A DNA stretch of 64,000 nt from Quatrionicoccus australiensis (GCF_020510425.1 NZ_JAHBAH010000001.1:2151001-2215000); one strand, 5' to 3'. Counted from the first letter of the stretch, positions 36,171 through 46,785 are shown. The notes: generated by a model from the sequence alone, not told the origin. Program-made: numbers and translations.

Positions 36171-37102
36171 CAGTTGGTCTTTTTCGCGCGGTTCTTCTGG
36201 CGGACCGTCATCTTGTCGCTGCCGCTTTCCCGGCTGGCGGATTCAGGCGGAGCCGGCGGCAAGGGCTGGCGAGGATCGAGGACCATGATTTCGCCGAAAT
36301 TCTCGACGCCGGCCACCGGCACGCAGAAGATGCGGGCAAACGAGTAGGCGCTGTCGCGCTCGATATTAATTACCTTGGCAACCGGGAAACCGGGCAGGTA
36401 GATGCCGTCGAGGCCTGACGTCACCAGGATGTCGCCTTCCTGGACATCGGCATTGGCCGGCATGTAGCGCAGTTCGAGCTGGCCGTTGCCGAGACCGAAG
36501 ACGACCGAGCGCTGGCCGCTGCGCACGATCTGGACCGGCACCGCCTGATCCTTGTCGGTAATCAGCGTGATTTCGGCCGAGAAGGGGAAGACGCGAGTCA
36601 CCTGACCGACGACGCCGGTTTCATCGATGGCCGGCTGGCCGGCAACGATGCCTGACTGCTGGCCCTTGTCGACGATGACCTTGCGCGAGAAGGGGTCGCG
36701 GGCGGTGTAGAGAATCTGGGCAACCTGGCCGTTGGCCTTTTCGCGTTCCTTGACGCTGAGCAATTTGCGCAGGCGCTCGTTTTCCACCTCGAGCTGGATC
36801 AGGCGTTGCAGGTTGGGGGCGGTGTTGAGCTGGGCGTGCTTGAGCGCGTTGTTCTCTTGCTGCAGTGCCTGCAGGCCCTGCAGATAGTTGTTGGCATAAT
36901 CGACCAGGCTGCCCGGTGTCTGGGCGACGCGCTGTACCGGGTCGATGAGCAGGGTGATGCTCTGGCGCAGCAGGTTGAGGCTGCGGAAACGCAGGTCGAG
37001 CACGAACACCGCCAGTGAAATGGCGATGTAGAAAGTCAGAAGGGCCAGCGGTGCTGGCCCTCGCTTGAAGAACGGTGGCGGTGCGTGGTCGATGCCGGCC
37101 AT
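36170..37102 (-). CDS. mreC: Rod shape-determining protein MreC
   Basis: This bitopic protein of 310 residues has an N-terminal membrane helix (LALLTFYIAISLAVFVLDLR). A coiled coil about residues 60-110 follows, then a periplasmic beta domain with RDPFSRKVIVDKGQQSGIVA and VARVFPF-type QVTRVFPFSAEITLITDKDQ. It links MreB to PBP2. The C-terminal tail is basic and proline-rich. It follows mreB after 30 bases. Confidence 0.95.
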   Translation of the reverse strand: MAGIDHAPPPFFKRGPAPLALLTFYIAISLAVFVLDLRFRSLNLLRQSITLLIDPVQRVAQTPGSLVDYANNYLQGLQALQQENNALKHAQLNTAPNLQRLIQLEVENERLRKLLSVKEREKANGQVAQILYTARDPFSRKVIVDKGQQSGIVAGQPAIDETGVVGQVTRVFPFSAEITLITDKDQAVPVQIVRSGQRSVVFGLGNGQLELRYMPANADVQEGDILVTSGLDGIYLPGFPVAKVINIERDSAYSFARIFCVPVAGVENFGEIMVLDPRQPLPPAPPESASRESGSDKMTVRQKNRAKKTN

Positions 37103-37132
37103 CGCTCAAGCCTGTCGTGCAGCGGTCAACGG

Positions 37133-38227
<1,095 letters not shown>

Positions 38228-38246
38228 TTATAACGCTTTCCATTTT

Positions 38247-38274
38247 AAGACTTTGTGCGCCGCAATAAAGTCTT
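38247..38274. promoter_or_regulatory. Inverted repeat in the mreB-gatC divergent region
   Basis: AAGACTTT (38247-38254) and AAAGTCTT (38267-38274) form a perfect 8-bp inverted repeat with a 12-base loop, ending nine bases before the gatC start. The rest of the gap is AT-rich (TTATAAC-type sequence about 38228-38234) and may hold both promoters. Whether the repeat binds a protein or folds in the gatC leader is undecided. Confidence 0.4.
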
Positions 38275-38282
38275 TGGCAGCC

Positions 38283-38570
38283 ATGTCGCTCACATTAGAA
38301 CAGGTTCAGCGCATCGCCCATCTCGCTCGTATCGAGGTCAGCGAATCCGAAGCGCTCTCCACCCAAACCCACCTCAACGGCATCTTCCAGTTGATCGAGC
38401 AGATGCAGGCCGTAGACACCGCCGGCGTCGAGCCGATGGCGCACGCACAGGATCTCAGTCAGCGTTTGCGCGCCGACGTGGTCAGTGAAGTCGATGGTCG
38501 GGCCGCCTTCCTGGCGATCGCTCCGGAAAGCGAAGCCGGTCTCTTCCTCGTGCCGAAGGTGATCGAATGA
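38283..38570 (+). CDS. gatC: Aspartyl/glutamyl-tRNA amidotransferase subunit C
   Basis: This is the small 95-residue chaperone-like subunit of the GatCAB complex, which converts misacylated Asp-tRNA(Asn) or Glu-tRNA(Gln). It matches the family from [20 protein letters not shown] to LVPKVIE. The start ATG 38283 is preferred over a longer frame running back into mreB. Its stop overlaps the gatA start as ATGA. Confidence 0.94.
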   Translation: MSLTLEQVQRIAHLARIEVSESEALSTQTHLNGIFQLIEQMQAVDTAGVEPMAHAQDLSQRLRADVVSEVDGRAAFLAIAPESEAGLFLVPKVIE

Positions 38571-40024
38571 TCAATGCCAGCCTCAAACAGCTGTCGCAGG
38601 CCCTGGCCGCGAAGCAGATTTCCAGCGTCGAGCTGACCCAACTGTTTCTTGAGCGCATCGCGCGCCTGAATCCGACGCTGAATGCATTCGTAACGGTCGA
38701 CGCCGAAAAAAGCCTCAATTCCGCCCGCGCCGCCGATGCGCGTATTGCTGCCGGTAATGCCGGCCTGCTGACCGGTATCCCGATCGCCCAGAAGGACATC
38801 TTCTGTGCCGAAGGCTGGCGCACGACCTGCGGTTCGAAGATGCTGGCCAATTTCGTCTCGCCCTACGATGCGACGGTGATCCGCAAGATGGAAAGCGAAG
38901 CCGGCCTGGTTTCGCTGGGCAAGACCAACATGGACGAATTCGCGATGGGCTCGTCGAACGAAACCTCGTTCTTCGGCCCGGTGCGCAATCCCTGGGATAG
39001 CGAACGCGTGCCTGGTGGCTCGTCCGGCGGTTCGGCGGCAGCCGTGGCCGCGCGTCTGGCGCCGGCCGCAACCGGTACCGATACCGGCGGTTCGATCCGT
39101 CAGCCGGCGGCGCTGTGCAATCTGACCGGCCTCAAGCCGACTTACGGCGTGGTCTCGCGCTACGGCATGATTGCCTTCGCATCCTCGCTCGACCAGGCCG
39201 GCCCGATGGCGGCCAGCGCCGAAGACTGTGCGCTGCTGCTCAACAGCATGGCCGGTTTCGACGAGCGCGACTCGACCTCGCTCGAGCGTCCGCGCGAAGA
39301 TTACAGCCGTGATCTGGAAAAGCCGCTCGCCGGCCTGCGCATCGGCCTGCCCAAGGAATTCTTTGGCGAAGGTTGTGATGCCGCCGTGATGGCAGCCGTG
39401 CGTGCCGCCATTGCCGAATACGAAAAGCTGGGTGCAACGACCGTCGAGGTTTCGCTGCCCAATTCCCACCTGTCGGTGCCGGCCTATTACGTCATCGCGC
39501 CGGCCGAAGCCAGTTCCAACCTGTCGCGTTTCGACGGGGTGCGTTACGGTTTCCGCGCCGAGGATTACGGCAATCTCGACGACATGTACATGAAGAGCCG
39601 CGCCCAGGGCTTCGGCGCCGAGGTCAAGCGCCGCATCATGATCGGTGCCTACGTGCTGTCACACGGCTACTACGACGCCTACTACCTGCAGGCACAGCGC
39701 ATCCGCCGCCTGATCGCCAACGACTTCGTCGAAGCCTTCAAGTCCTGCGACGTGATCATGGGGCCGACTTCGCCGTCCACCGCCTTCAAGCTCGGTGAAA
39801 AGGCGGCCGATCCGGTGCAGATGTACCTGTCGGACATTTACACGATTGCGGTCAATCTGGCCGGTCTGCCTGGCATGTCGGTACCTTGCGGTTTTGTCGG
39901 CGGTTTGCCGGTGGGCTTGCAACTGGTCGGTAATTATTTTGCCGAAGCGCAGTTGCTCAATGTCGCACATCGTTATCAGCAGGCAACGGACTGGCATCAG
40001 CGTCGGCCGGCCGGTCTGGTCTGA
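38567..40024 (+). CDS. gatA: Aspartyl/glutamyl-tRNA amidotransferase subunit A
   Basis: This amidase subunit releases ammonia from glutamine for tRNA-bound Asp/Glu. It has 485 residues. The Ser-cisSer-Lys triad is visible: the lysine in [20 protein letters not shown], then [20 protein letters not shown], and [20 protein letters not shown] with the nucleophile. The C-terminal region ([20 protein letters not shown]) is complete. It overlaps gatC by four bases. Confidence 0.97.
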   Translation: MINASLKQLSQALAAKQISSVELTQLFLERIARLNPTLNAFVTVDAEKSLNSARAADARIAAGNAGLLTGIPIAQKDIFCAEGWRTTCGSKMLANFVSPYDATVIRKMESEAGLVSLGKTNMDEFAMGSSNETSFFGPVRNPWDSERVPGGSSGGSAAAVAARLAPAATGTDTGGSIRQPAALCNLTGLKPTYGVVSRYGMIAFASSLDQAGPMAASAEDCALLLNSMAGFDERDSTSLERPREDYSRDLEKPLAGLRIGLPKEFFGEGCDAAVMAAVRAAIAEYEKLGATTVEVSLPNSHLSVPAYYVIAPAEASSNLSRFDGVRYGFRAEDYGNLDDMYMKSRAQGFGAEVKRRIMIGAYVLSHGYYDAYYLQAQRIRRLIANDFVEAFKSCDVIMGPTSPSTAFKLGEKAADPVQMYLSDIYTIAVNLAGLPGMSVPCGFVGGLPVGLQLVGNYFAEAQLLNVAHRYQQATDWHQRRPAGLV

Positions 40025-40026
40025 AC

Positions 40027-40554
40027 ATGAAGGCAGCTTGGTGGCTGCTGGTTATGCTGGCGGCCGGTTGCGCCGAGGTCGAGAAGCAACCGGAACCGGT
40101 GGTTTCTGCCGAACCGGAGAAGGAAGCGTCAGCGGTCAGCAGCGAACCGAAATTCAAGAATTCGACCCTGAAGTACCTGGCCAACCGCAACCTGAAGCCG
40201 CAGCCGACGCGTCCGCTCAACGTCAAGTCGAAGTGCTCGCACAAGGATGCGGTCGGTACGACGACCCAGCTCGACCTGCTGGTCAAGGAGTCGCTGATCA
40301 AGAGCTTCAGCGCCCAGGTGACGATGAAGGGTTACGGTGCCTGCCGCTTCAACCTGAACGACTTCGAGCAGGTGGAAAAAATGCCGCAGCCGCTGCTCCG
40401 CCACAAGAAAGATCAGGGCTGCCAGGTCCGCATGTGGGAGCAGGGCGCCAAGATGACGATTGCTTTCAACAGTTGCCCGAAAGCCTGCGACGGGGATGCT
40501 TTCAGCTACCTCTGGCCGATCATGGTCGAGGCGAAATCGGGACGTTGTTTCTGA
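40027..40554 (+). CDS. Predicted lipoprotein of unknown function
   Basis: This 175-residue protein has the lipoprotein signal MKAAWWLLVMLAAGC (lipidated cysteine at 15), an acidic/serine linker and a soluble C-terminal domain with several cysteines (KSKCSHKDAVG, GYGACRFNLNDFEQ, QGCQVRMWEQ, NSCPKACDG). No family is recognised. It lies two bases after gatA and 12 bases before gatB, so it is co-transcribed with an essential tRNA enzyme although it should reside in the envelope. Confidence 0.8.
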   Translation: MKAAWWLLVMLAAGCAEVEKQPEPVVSAEPEKEASAVSSEPKFKNSTLKYLANRNLKPQPTRPLNVKSKCSHKDAVGTTTQLDLLVKESLIKSFSAQVTMKGYGACRFNLNDFEQVEKMPQPLLRHKKDQGCQVRMWEQGAKMTIAFNSCPKACDGDAFSYLWPIMVEAKSGRCF

Positions 40555-40566
40555 ACGGATGACATT

Positions 40567-42021
40567 ATGAATCAGTGGGAAGTGGTGATTGGCATCGAAA
40601 CGCATGCGCAGCTGGCGACCGTTTCGAAAATTTTCTCCGGCGCCTCGACGGCTTTCGGGGCTGAACCCAATACGCAGGCCTGTGCGGTCGACCTCGCTTT
40701 GCCCGGCGTTTTGCCGGTGCTCAACAAGCAGGCCGTCGAATGCGCCATCCGCTTCGGTCTGGCGATTGACGCCGAAGTCGCCCGCAAGTCGGTTTTCGCC
40801 CGCAAGAACTACTTCTACCCGGATCTGCCCAAGGGTTACCAGATCAGCCAGATGGACCTGCCGGTCGTCGTCGGCGGCCAGATCGCGGTACAGGTTGGTC
40901 AGGGCGACAAGGCCTACGAAAAGGTCGTGCACCTGACGCGTGCCCACCTTGAAGAAGATGCCGGCAAATCGCTGCACGAGGATTTTCACGGCAAGTCGGG
41001 TATCGACCTCAATCGTGCCGGCACGCCGCTGCTCGAAATCGTCACCGAGCCGGACATGCGCTCCTCCGATGAAGCCGTCGCCTACGCCAAGGCCCTGCAC
41101 GCGCTGGTCCAGTGGATCGGCATCTGCGACGGCAACATGCAGGAAGGCTCGTTCCGCTGCGACGCCAACGTTTCGGTGCGCCCGAAAGGCCAGGCCGAGT
41201 TCGGCACGCGCCGCGAAATCAAGAACCTGAATTCCTTCCGTTTCCTCAAGGAAGCCATCGACTTCGAAGTGCAGTGGCAGATCAACGAGATCGAGGAAGG
41301 CCGCCGGATCCAGCAGGCGACCGTGCTGTTCGATCCGGACAGCGGCGAGACGCGGATGATGCGCAGCAAGGAAGACGCGCACGACTATCGCTATTTCCCC
41401 GATCCCGACCTGCTGCCGCTGATCATTTCCGATGAGTGGCTCGCCCGCGTGCGTAGCGAGTTGCCCGAGCTGCCGGTGCAGAAGCGCGAACGCTTCGTCA
41501 GCGAGTTCGGTCTATCGGTGTACGACGCGACGACGCTGACCGCCAGCCAGGAAATGGCCGCTTATTTCGAGTCTACCGTTACGGTTGCCGGCAAGGCCAA
41601 TGCCAAGCCCTGCGCCAACTGGGTGATGGTCGACCTGGCGGCACGCCTCAACAAGGAGGGCCAGGAAATCAGCACTTCGCCGGTCAGCGCCGAACAACTG
41701 GGCGGCTTGATTCTGCGTATCGCCGACAACACCATTTCCAACAACATCGCGAAAAAGGTGTTCGATGGACTGTGGACCGGTGAAGGCAAGACGGCCGACG
41801 AGATCATCGAGAAGCAGGGCTTGAAGCAGATTACCGATACGGGCGCCATCGAGGCGCTGGTCGATGAAGTCCTCGCTGCGAATGCCGCCAATGTCGCAGA
41901 ATTCCGCGCCGGCAAGGAAAAGGCGTTCAATGCGCTGGTCGGTCAGGTGATGAAGGCGGCCAAGGGCAAGGCCAATCCGCAGCAGGTCAATGATCTGTTG
42001 CGCGCCAAGCTGGCAGGCTGA
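40567..42021 (+). CDS. gatB: Aspartyl/glutamyl-tRNA amidotransferase subunit B
   Basis: This subunit binds and activates misacylated tRNA in GatCAB. Its 484 residues start [20 protein letters not shown] and include [20 protein letters not shown], the zinc/ATP kinase cradle. The C-terminal YqeY-like tail ends [19 protein letters not shown]. It converges with the DUF4124 gene, whose stop immediately follows. Confidence 0.97.
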   Translation: MNQWEVVIGIETHAQLATVSKIFSGASTAFGAEPNTQACAVDLALPGVLPVLNKQAVECAIRFGLAIDAEVARKSVFARKNYFYPDLPKGYQISQMDLPVVVGGQIAVQVGQGDKAYEKVVHLTRAHLEEDAGKSLHEDFHGKSGIDLNRAGTPLLEIVTEPDMRSSDEAVAYAKALHALVQWIGICDGNMQEGSFRCDANVSVRPKGQAEFGTRREIKNLNSFRFLKEAIDFEVQWQINEIEEGRRIQQATVLFDPDSGETRMMRSKEDAHDYRYFPDPDLLPLIISDEWLARVRSELPELPVQKRERFVSEFGLSVYDATTLTASQEMAAYFESTVTVAGKANAKPCANWVMVDLAARLNKEGQEISTSPVSAEQLGGLILRIADNTISNNIAKKVFDGLWTGEGKTADEIIEKQGLKQITDTGAIEALVDEVLAANAANVAEFRAGKEKAFNALVGQVMKAAKGKANPQQVNDLLRAKLAG

Positions 42022-42669
42022 TCAGCGGATGACGGGTCTGGCCGGGGCGCCTGGGCTGCGCCGGCCAGTCAGTTCCTGGTAGCGCTTGCGATCCGCTTCA
42101 TACTTGTTGCGGATGGTTTCCATGTCGTGCTTCTTGATATCGAGCAGTTCCTGCTCGACCTTGATCTCGTGCTCGACGGCCCGTAGATTTTTTTCCAGTT
42201 CGGGCGGCAGACGCTTCTTTTTATAAAACTCTGCTTCGTCGGCCAGCTTCTTGCGATTTTTCGTCGCGTTGTCGATCTTGGCCTGGGTGGCGGCAATCGC
42301 CAGGTTGAGGTCGTTCTCGGCCTTGCGCTGGGCAAGGTCGATATCCTGCGGCGTCGCATAGGTATCAAGCAGGGCCTGATCCTTGCGCTGCTGTTCGCGA
42401 GCCGCTTCGTCCAGCTGTTTTTTGCGCTGGTTTTCCAGCACCTGTTGCGCCTTTTCTTCCGGTGTCAGCGGCGGGCCGACTTCCTTGATGACGTTGCCGC
42501 CGCTGTCGAGCACGCGATAGGGGCGGCCCCGACACTGGTCCGGAAGCGTGTCGCTACACACCCGGCGCCCGTTGCTGGCATCCTGGCAGCAATAAAACTC
42601 ACCGCCTGCCTGGGCCGGAATGGCGAGCAGGAGCAGGAACGGTGCGAGCAGGAATTTAGACGCTGACAC
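42022..42669 (-). CDS. DUF4124-type periplasmic coiled-coil protein
   Basis: This ~215-residue exported protein starts at GTG 42669 (overlapping the pyrE end by 14 bases). The signal peptide is SASKFLLAPFLLLLAIPAQA. A short cysteine-containing domain follows (GEFYCCQDASNGRRVCSDTL), of the DUF4124 kind. A long charged helical region, about residues 60-190, probably forms a coiled coil, with a basic proline-rich tail. ATGs further upstream would run inside pyrE. The function is unknown. Confidence 0.75.
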   Translation of the reverse strand: MSASKFLLAPFLLLLAIPAQAGGEFYCCQDASNGRRVCSDTLPDQCRGRPYRVLDSGGNVIKEVGPPLTPEEKAQQVLENQRKKQLDEAAREQQRKDQALLDTYATPQDIDLAQRKAENDLNLAIAATQAKIDNATKNRKKLADEAEFYKKKRLPPELEKNLRAVEHEIKVEQELLDIKKHDMETIRNKYEADRKRYQELTGRRSPGAPARPVIR

Positions 42670-43297
42670 CGTACTGTTCGCGGTAGCGAGCGACGGCATC
42701 GCGATACGATGCAAACTCGGAATGGTGCTCGAGGAAGGCCATCAGGTCAGCCAGGCCGGCAACGGCGATCACCGGGATGCCGTAATCGCGCTGGACTTCC
42801 TGGACAGCGGACAAATCGCCCAGGCCGCGTTCCTGGCGGTCGAGTGCAATCAGCACGCCGGCCGGGGTCGCACCGGCGGCACGGATCATCTCGACGGATT
42901 CGCGTACCGAGGTGCCGGCCGAGATCACGTCATCAACGATCAGTACCTTGCCGCTGAGCGGGGCGCCGACAATGGTGCCGCCTTCGCCGTGATCCTTGGC
43001 TTCCTTGCGGTTGTAGGCAAAGGGGAAGTTGCTGCCGCGGCCGGCGAGGGCAACGGCGATCGCTGCAACCAGCGGAATTCCCTTGTAGGCCGGGCCGAAC
43101 AGCATGTCGAACTGGATGCCGCCGGTTTCAGCAGCTTTCGCGTAGAATTCGGCGAGACGGCCGAGCGAATTGCCATCGTTGAACAAACCGGCGTTGAAGA
43201 AATAAGGCGAGAGCCGTCCAGCCTTGGTCTTGAATTCGCCAAAGCGCAAAACTTTGCAGTCGACCGCGAATTCGATGAAATCCTGACGAAAGTCCAT
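42656..43297 (-). CDS. pyrE: Orotate phosphoribosyltransferase
   Basis: PyrE transfers phosphoribose to orotate in pyrimidine synthesis. It has 213 residues from ATG 43297 (MDFRQDFIEFAVDCKVLRFG). The PRPP motif is VLIVDDVISAGTSVRESVEM, and SPYFFNAGLFNDGNSLGRLA and MLFGPAYKGIPLVAAIAVAL are the other conserved loops. It is divergent from the exonuclease III gene (48-base gap). Confidence 0.96.
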   Translation of the reverse strand: MDFRQDFIEFAVDCKVLRFGEFKTKAGRLSPYFFNAGLFNDGNSLGRLAEFYAKAAETGGIQFDMLFGPAYKGIPLVAAIAVALAGRGSNFPFAYNRKEAKDHGEGGTIVGAPLSGKVLIVDDVISAGTSVRESVEMIRAAGATPAGVLIALDRQERGLGDLSAVQEVQRDYGIPVIAVAGLADLMAFLEHHSEFASYRDAVARYREQYGVSV

Positions 43298-43345
43298 ATT
43301 TTTCCATTTCCTGTGGTCAGTCTGCGCTGACCGGTACATTGCCCA

Positions 43346-44119
43346 ATGTTACGCATCATCTCCCTGAATCTCAACGGTATACGCTCCGCCTGGAGTAAAA
43401 ATGTGTTGCCCTGGGTGGTTGCCCAACAGGCCGACATCATCTGCCTGCAGGAACTGAAGGCACAATTGCCTGATCTTTCGCCCGAAATGCTGCAGCCCGA
43501 CGGCATGCATGCCTTTTATCACTGTGCCGAGAAAAAGGGCTACAGCGGCGTCGGTATCTGGAGCCGGAGCAAGCCGGATCGCGTCATCGAGGGCTTTGAC
43601 GGTGGTGAATTCGATGCCGAAGGGCGGTATATCCGGGCCGATTTCGGCAACCTGTCGGTGATTTCGCTGTATTTGCCGTCCGGCTCCTCGTCGCCCGAGC
43701 GCCAGGAAGCAAAGTTCCGTTTTCTTGATCTGTTCTTCCCGAAAATGCTTGCCCTGCGGGCCGAAGGTCGGGAAATCGTGCTTTGCGGCGACTGGAATAT
43801 CGCGCATCAGCAAATTGACCTGAAAAACTGGAAATCGAACCAGAAAAACTCCGGTTTCCTGCCCGAGGAGCGCGCCTGGCTGAGCCGGGTATTCGACGAG
43901 CAGGGCTGGGTCGATGTCTATCGCCGGCTTTATCCCGCGACGACCGATGATTGCTACACCTGGTGGAGCAATCGCGGCCAGGCCTGGGCCAAGAATGTCG
44001 GCTGGCGCATCGACTACCAGATCGCGACGCCGGGGATTGCCGCACTGGCCAAGGATGCTTCGGTCTACAAGGCCGAGCGTTTTTCCGATCACGCGCCGCT
44101 GATTGTTGATTACGATTAG
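43346..44119 (+). CDS. xth: Exodeoxyribonuclease III
   Basis: This AP endonuclease/3'-5' exonuclease of 257 residues is the EEP-fold base-excision repair enzyme. Catalytic segments: LRIISLNLNGIRSAWSKNVL, DIICLQELKAQLPDLSPEM, REIVLCGDWNIAHQQIDLKN and VGWRIDYQIATPGI, ending ERFSDHAPLIVDYD. The length and motifs fit the Neisseria/betaproteobacterial ExoIII group. Confidence 0.95.
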   Translation: MLRIISLNLNGIRSAWSKNVLPWVVAQQADIICLQELKAQLPDLSPEMLQPDGMHAFYHCAEKKGYSGVGIWSRSKPDRVIEGFDGGEFDAEGRYIRADFGNLSVISLYLPSGSSSPERQEAKFRFLDLFFPKMLALRAEGREIVLCGDWNIAHQQIDLKNWKSNQKNSGFLPEERAWLSRVFDEQGWVDVYRRLYPATTDDCYTWWSNRGQAWAKNVGWRIDYQIATPGIAALAKDASVYKAERFSDHAPLIVDYD

Positions 44120-44139
44120 ATTAAAAGCCCGGATGCGAA

Positions 44140-44168
44140 TTGATTTCGCGAGACGGACGGGCTAACCT
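44140..44168 (+). promoter_or_regulatory. Sigma-70-like promoter before the DUF883 gene
   Basis: TTGATT (44140-44145) and TAACCT (44163-44168) are separated by exactly 17 bases, 37 bases upstream of the DUF883 start. Confidence 0.5.
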
Positions 44169-44205
44169 GTACCCCTTGCTTAACTGTCATCAACGAGGTT
44201 GAAAA

Positions 44206-44520
44206 ATGTCCCAAGAACTGAGCGCTGCCAACAAAGACAAGCTGGTTTCCGACCTGAAGGCCGTTGTTTCCGATGCCGAAGAAATCCTGCGCGCCACTGC
44301 CGGTGCTGCCGGTGAAAAGGTGGGCGAACTGCGTACCAAGATTGAACTGCGTCTGCGCGATGCCAAGGAACGTCTGGCCGATGCCGAAGCCATCCTGGTC
44401 GACAAGACCAAGGCTGCTGCTCGTGCCACCGATGATTTCGTACATGACCAGCCGTGGAAGGCCGTTGGCGTTGCCGCTGCTCTGGGTCTCGCGCTCGGCG
44501 TCCTGATCGGTCGTCGCTAA
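44206..44520 (+). CDS. DUF883 (YqjD/ElaB) family membrane-anchored protein
   Basis: This 104-residue protein has a long amphipathic helical N-terminal part (KDKLVSDLKAVVSDAEEILR, with heptads through ~75) and a C-terminal membrane anchor AVGVAAALGLALGVLIGRR. It is the usual DUF883 layout, seen in ribosome-binding stationary-phase proteins of E. coli. It is the first of four small envelope genes resembling the E. coli yqjC-E-K region. Confidence 0.85.
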   Translation: MSQELSAANKDKLVSDLKAVVSDAEEILRATAGAAGEKVGELRTKIELRLRDAKERLADAEAILVDKTKAAARATDDFVHDQPWKAVGVAAALGLALGVLIGRR

Positions 44521-44524
44521 GCGC

Positions 44525-44932
44525 ATGCTGCAGGATGCGGGCGGTGAAGGTGGCCGCGAAGGCCTCTTTGCCTCCCTGAAAAACATGATCGCGACGCTGG
44601 TCGCGATCGGCAAGACGCGCGCCGAGCTGCTGATCACCGAACTTGAGGAGGAGAAAATCCGCCTCATGTCGATGTGGTCGAAGGCAATCGGCGCGGCGTT
44701 TCTGCTCGCCGTTGGCGTGATCATGGCGGTTTTCTGTCTGGCCCTGCTGTTCTGGGAACAGCGCGTATTGGTCTTCGGCATTTTTGCCGTGCTGTTCATC
44801 GCTGGCGGGCTGATGCTGGTTGCATCGTTGAAGACGCAGGCGGCACGTCCGAGCAAGCTTCTGCGTTCCAGCTTGTCCGAACTGGAAGCCGATATCGAGC
44901 AATTGCGTCGCTACGCGCAAAAGCCGGAATGA
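44525..44932 (+). CDS. Phage-holin-family/YqjE-like membrane protein
   Basis: This 135-residue protein has two adjacent membrane helices (AIGAAFLLAVGVIMAVFCLA and VLVFGIFAVLFIAGGLMLVA) between charged ends, matching the YqjE/holin-III-like family. It is encoded four bases after the DUF883 gene, and its last codons overlap the next start (ATGA). No phage genes are near, so it is a cell envelope protein rather than a lysis holin. Confidence 0.8.
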   Translation: MLQDAGGEGGREGLFASLKNMIATLVAIGKTRAELLITELEEEKIRLMSMWSKAIGAAFLLAVGVIMAVFCLALLFWEQRVLVFGIFAVLFIAGGLMLVASLKTQAARPSKLLRSSLSELEADIEQLRRYAQKPE

Positions 44933-45222
44933 ACGAGAAAGCTCTCGCTCTCGCCATGCGGCATGGCGCTCTCAAGGCGCGCATTGACGAGCAACGGCGG
45001 TTGCTTGGCCAGCACGTGGCGCCTTTGGAGTCGGCTTTGGCGCGTGGTGATGCGGCGCTGCAAGGTATTGACTGGCTGAAGCAGCACCCGGCCGCCATCG
45101 TGGCGGCGGTTGCGGCTGTTGTTGTCGTCAGGCCCAAGGCAGCGTGGCGCTGGGCGAAGCGTGGTTTCTTTGTCTGGCGAGGGTGGCAGGCAATACGCAA
45201 CAAGTTGCTGGCGAGTTCCTAG
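44929..45222 (+). CDS. YqjK-like small membrane protein
   Basis: This 97-residue protein starts at ATG 44929 inside the previous stop. A charged helical N-terminal part (LALAMRHGALKARIDEQRRL) is followed by one membrane segment (HPAAIVAAVAAVVVVRPKAA) and a basic C terminus. The order after DUF883 and YqjE makes the YqjK assignment reasonable though the sequence is short. Confidence 0.7.
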   Translation: MNEKALALAMRHGALKARIDEQRRLLGQHVAPLESALARGDAALQGIDWLKQHPAAIVAAVAAVVVVRPKAAWRWAKRGFFVWRGWQAIRNKLLASS

Positions 45223-45224
45223 GC

Positions 45225-45533
45225 GTGGCCGGGGGCGATCCTGTCGAGGCATCTGCACCAGCCTGGTGGCAGCAGATTCTTAGGTCGCAGCGGCGCGAAG
45301 CGCAGCGCATACAGACGGAATTTGCTGCGGTGCGTGGCCTGATGCCGCTGTTGATGAAGGCGCGCAACGGCGGTCACTGGTCGCTGGAAGAAAAAGAAGA
45401 AATCATCAGCCATCTGCGCCGGATGGCGCATTTGTCCCCTTACCTGATTGTATTGATGTTGCCAGGCTCGGTTTTCCTGTTGCCGGCTTATGCCTGGTGG
45501 CTGGACCGGCGCCGCCTTAACCGCCGAGACTGA
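45225..45533 (+). CDS. Small LETM1-like membrane protein (tentative)
   Basis: Starting at GTG 45225, right after the previous stop, this gives ~102 residues. Charged helices (LRSQRREAQRIQTEFAAVRG) precede a hydrophobic segment (LSPYLIVLMLPGSVFLLPAY) and a basic tail. The pattern of leucine-rich helix followed by P-rich membrane entry resembles the LETM1-like ribosome-binding domain family. A GTG at 45144 would lengthen it. Its 3' end overlaps the convergent ampG by 17 bases. The assignment is uncertain. Confidence 0.5.
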   Translation: MAGGDPVEASAPAWWQQILRSQRREAQRIQTEFAAVRGLMPLLMKARNGGHWSLEEKEEIISHLRRMAHLSPYLIVLMLPGSVFLLPAYAWWLDRRRLNRRD

Positions 45534-46785
45534 CCGATTCGGCCCGCGTATTCCAGGGGGCCACTTTCAGTAGCAACAACATGCCGGGGATGGCCAGTGC
45601 GGCGCACAGCCAGAAGAAATTGAACCAGCCCAGTGCTTCGACCAGCCAGCCGGCCGAGGCATTGATGAAGGTGCGCGGCACGGCAGCCAGACTCGTGAAC
45701 AAGGCCATCTGCGTTGCCGTGTAGGCGGGGTGGGTCGAGCGGGCGATGAAAGCGACGAAGGCCGCCGTACCCAGACCGACCCCGAATGCTTCCAGCCCGA
45801 TCACGAAGGCGAGCGCGATGCGTTCGTTGGCGCCGATACTGTCGTAATGGCCTTGTGCGGCCAGCCAGGCAAAGCCGAAAATCGACACCAGCTGGACCAC
45901 CCCGAACAACCACAGCGCCCGGTTGATGCCCAGTTTGACCATCCACAGGCCGCCGAGCAGGGCACCGATGACGGCCGGCCACAGCCCGGCATGCTTGGCG
46001 ATCAGGCCGATGTCGGTCTTGGTAAAGCCCATGTCGAGGTAGAAGGGGGTAGCCAGCGCCGTGCACAGGCTGTCGCCAACCTTGTACAGGAAGATGAAGC
46101 CGAGGATCAGCAGGGCGCCGCGCCAGCCCTGACGTCCCATGAATTCGTGAAACGGCTCGGTGACGGCCTGGCGCAGGGTCTTGGGGGCGCCCCTGACCAG
46201 CGGTTCGCTGACCAGCCAGGCCATGGCCATGCCGGGCAGCATGAAGGCGCTGGTAATCCAGAATACTTCGTGCCACGGCAGGCGGTCGGCCAGGATCAGC
46301 GACAGCGAGCCGGGAATCAAACCGGCGATGCGGTAGGCGTTCACATGCACGGCATTGCCAAGGCCGAGTTCGTCGTCGCGCAAAATCTCGCGCCGGAAGG
46401 CGTCGACCGCTATGTCCTGGGTGCCGGACAGGAAGGCGAGCAGCGTGGCCAGCCAGAGAATCGGCCAGATGTTGTCTTTCGGGCTCAGCCCGCCCATGAA
46501 ACCGATGGTCAGCAGCAGGCCGATCTGGGTCAGTAGCATCCAGCCGCGCCGGCGGCCGAAACCCGGGATGCTGAAACGGTCGAGCAACGGTGACCAGAGA
46601 AATTTCCAGGTGTAGGGAAACTGGATCAGCGCGAAGAAACCGATGGTCTTGAGGTCGATGCCCTCGCTGCGCAGCCAGGCCGGCAGCAGGTTGAGCAACA
46701 GGTAGAGGGGCAGGCCGGAGGAAAAGCCGGTGAAGATGCAGATCAGCATCTTCCGGGTGAGCAGCGCGGCGAGCCAGGCCGGCAT
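45517..46785 (-). CDS. ampG: AmpG-family muropeptide/MFS transporter
   Basis: This 422-residue major-facilitator permease with about 12 membrane helices is predicted to import anhydro-muropeptides for cell-wall recycling. MLICIFTGFSSGLPLYLLLN, SEGIDLKTIGFFALIQFPYT and LLDRFSIPGFGRRRGWMLLT, then LSGTQDIAVDAFRREIL, are AmpG family hallmarks. Its start abuts the metW stop. An amino-acid or other sugar permease is less likely. Confidence 0.92.
   Translation of the reverse strand: MPAWLAALLTRKMLICIFTGFSSGLPLYLLLNLLPAWLRSEGIDLKTIGFFALIQFPYTWKFLWSPLLDRFSIPGFGRRRGWMLLTQIGLLLTIGFMGGLSPKDNIWPILWLATLLAFLSGTQDIAVDAFRREILRDDELGLGNAVHVNAYRIAGLIPGSLSLILADRLPWHEVFWITSAFMLPGMAMAWLVSEPLVRGAPKTLRQAVTEPFHEFMGRQGWRGALLILGFIFLYKVGDSLCTALATPFYLDMGFTKTDIGLIAKHAGLWPAVIGALLGGLWMVKLGINRALWLFGVVQLVSIFGFAWLAAQGHYDSIGANERIALAFVIGLEAFGVGLGTAAFVAFIARSTHPAYTATQMALFTSLAAVPRTFINASAGWLVEALGWFNFFWLCAALAIPGMLLLLKVAPWNTRAESVSLGG

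Noticed and set aside
44525..44932. Phage lysis holin
   Set aside because: There are no phage genes nearby and the layout matches the YqjE envelope family.
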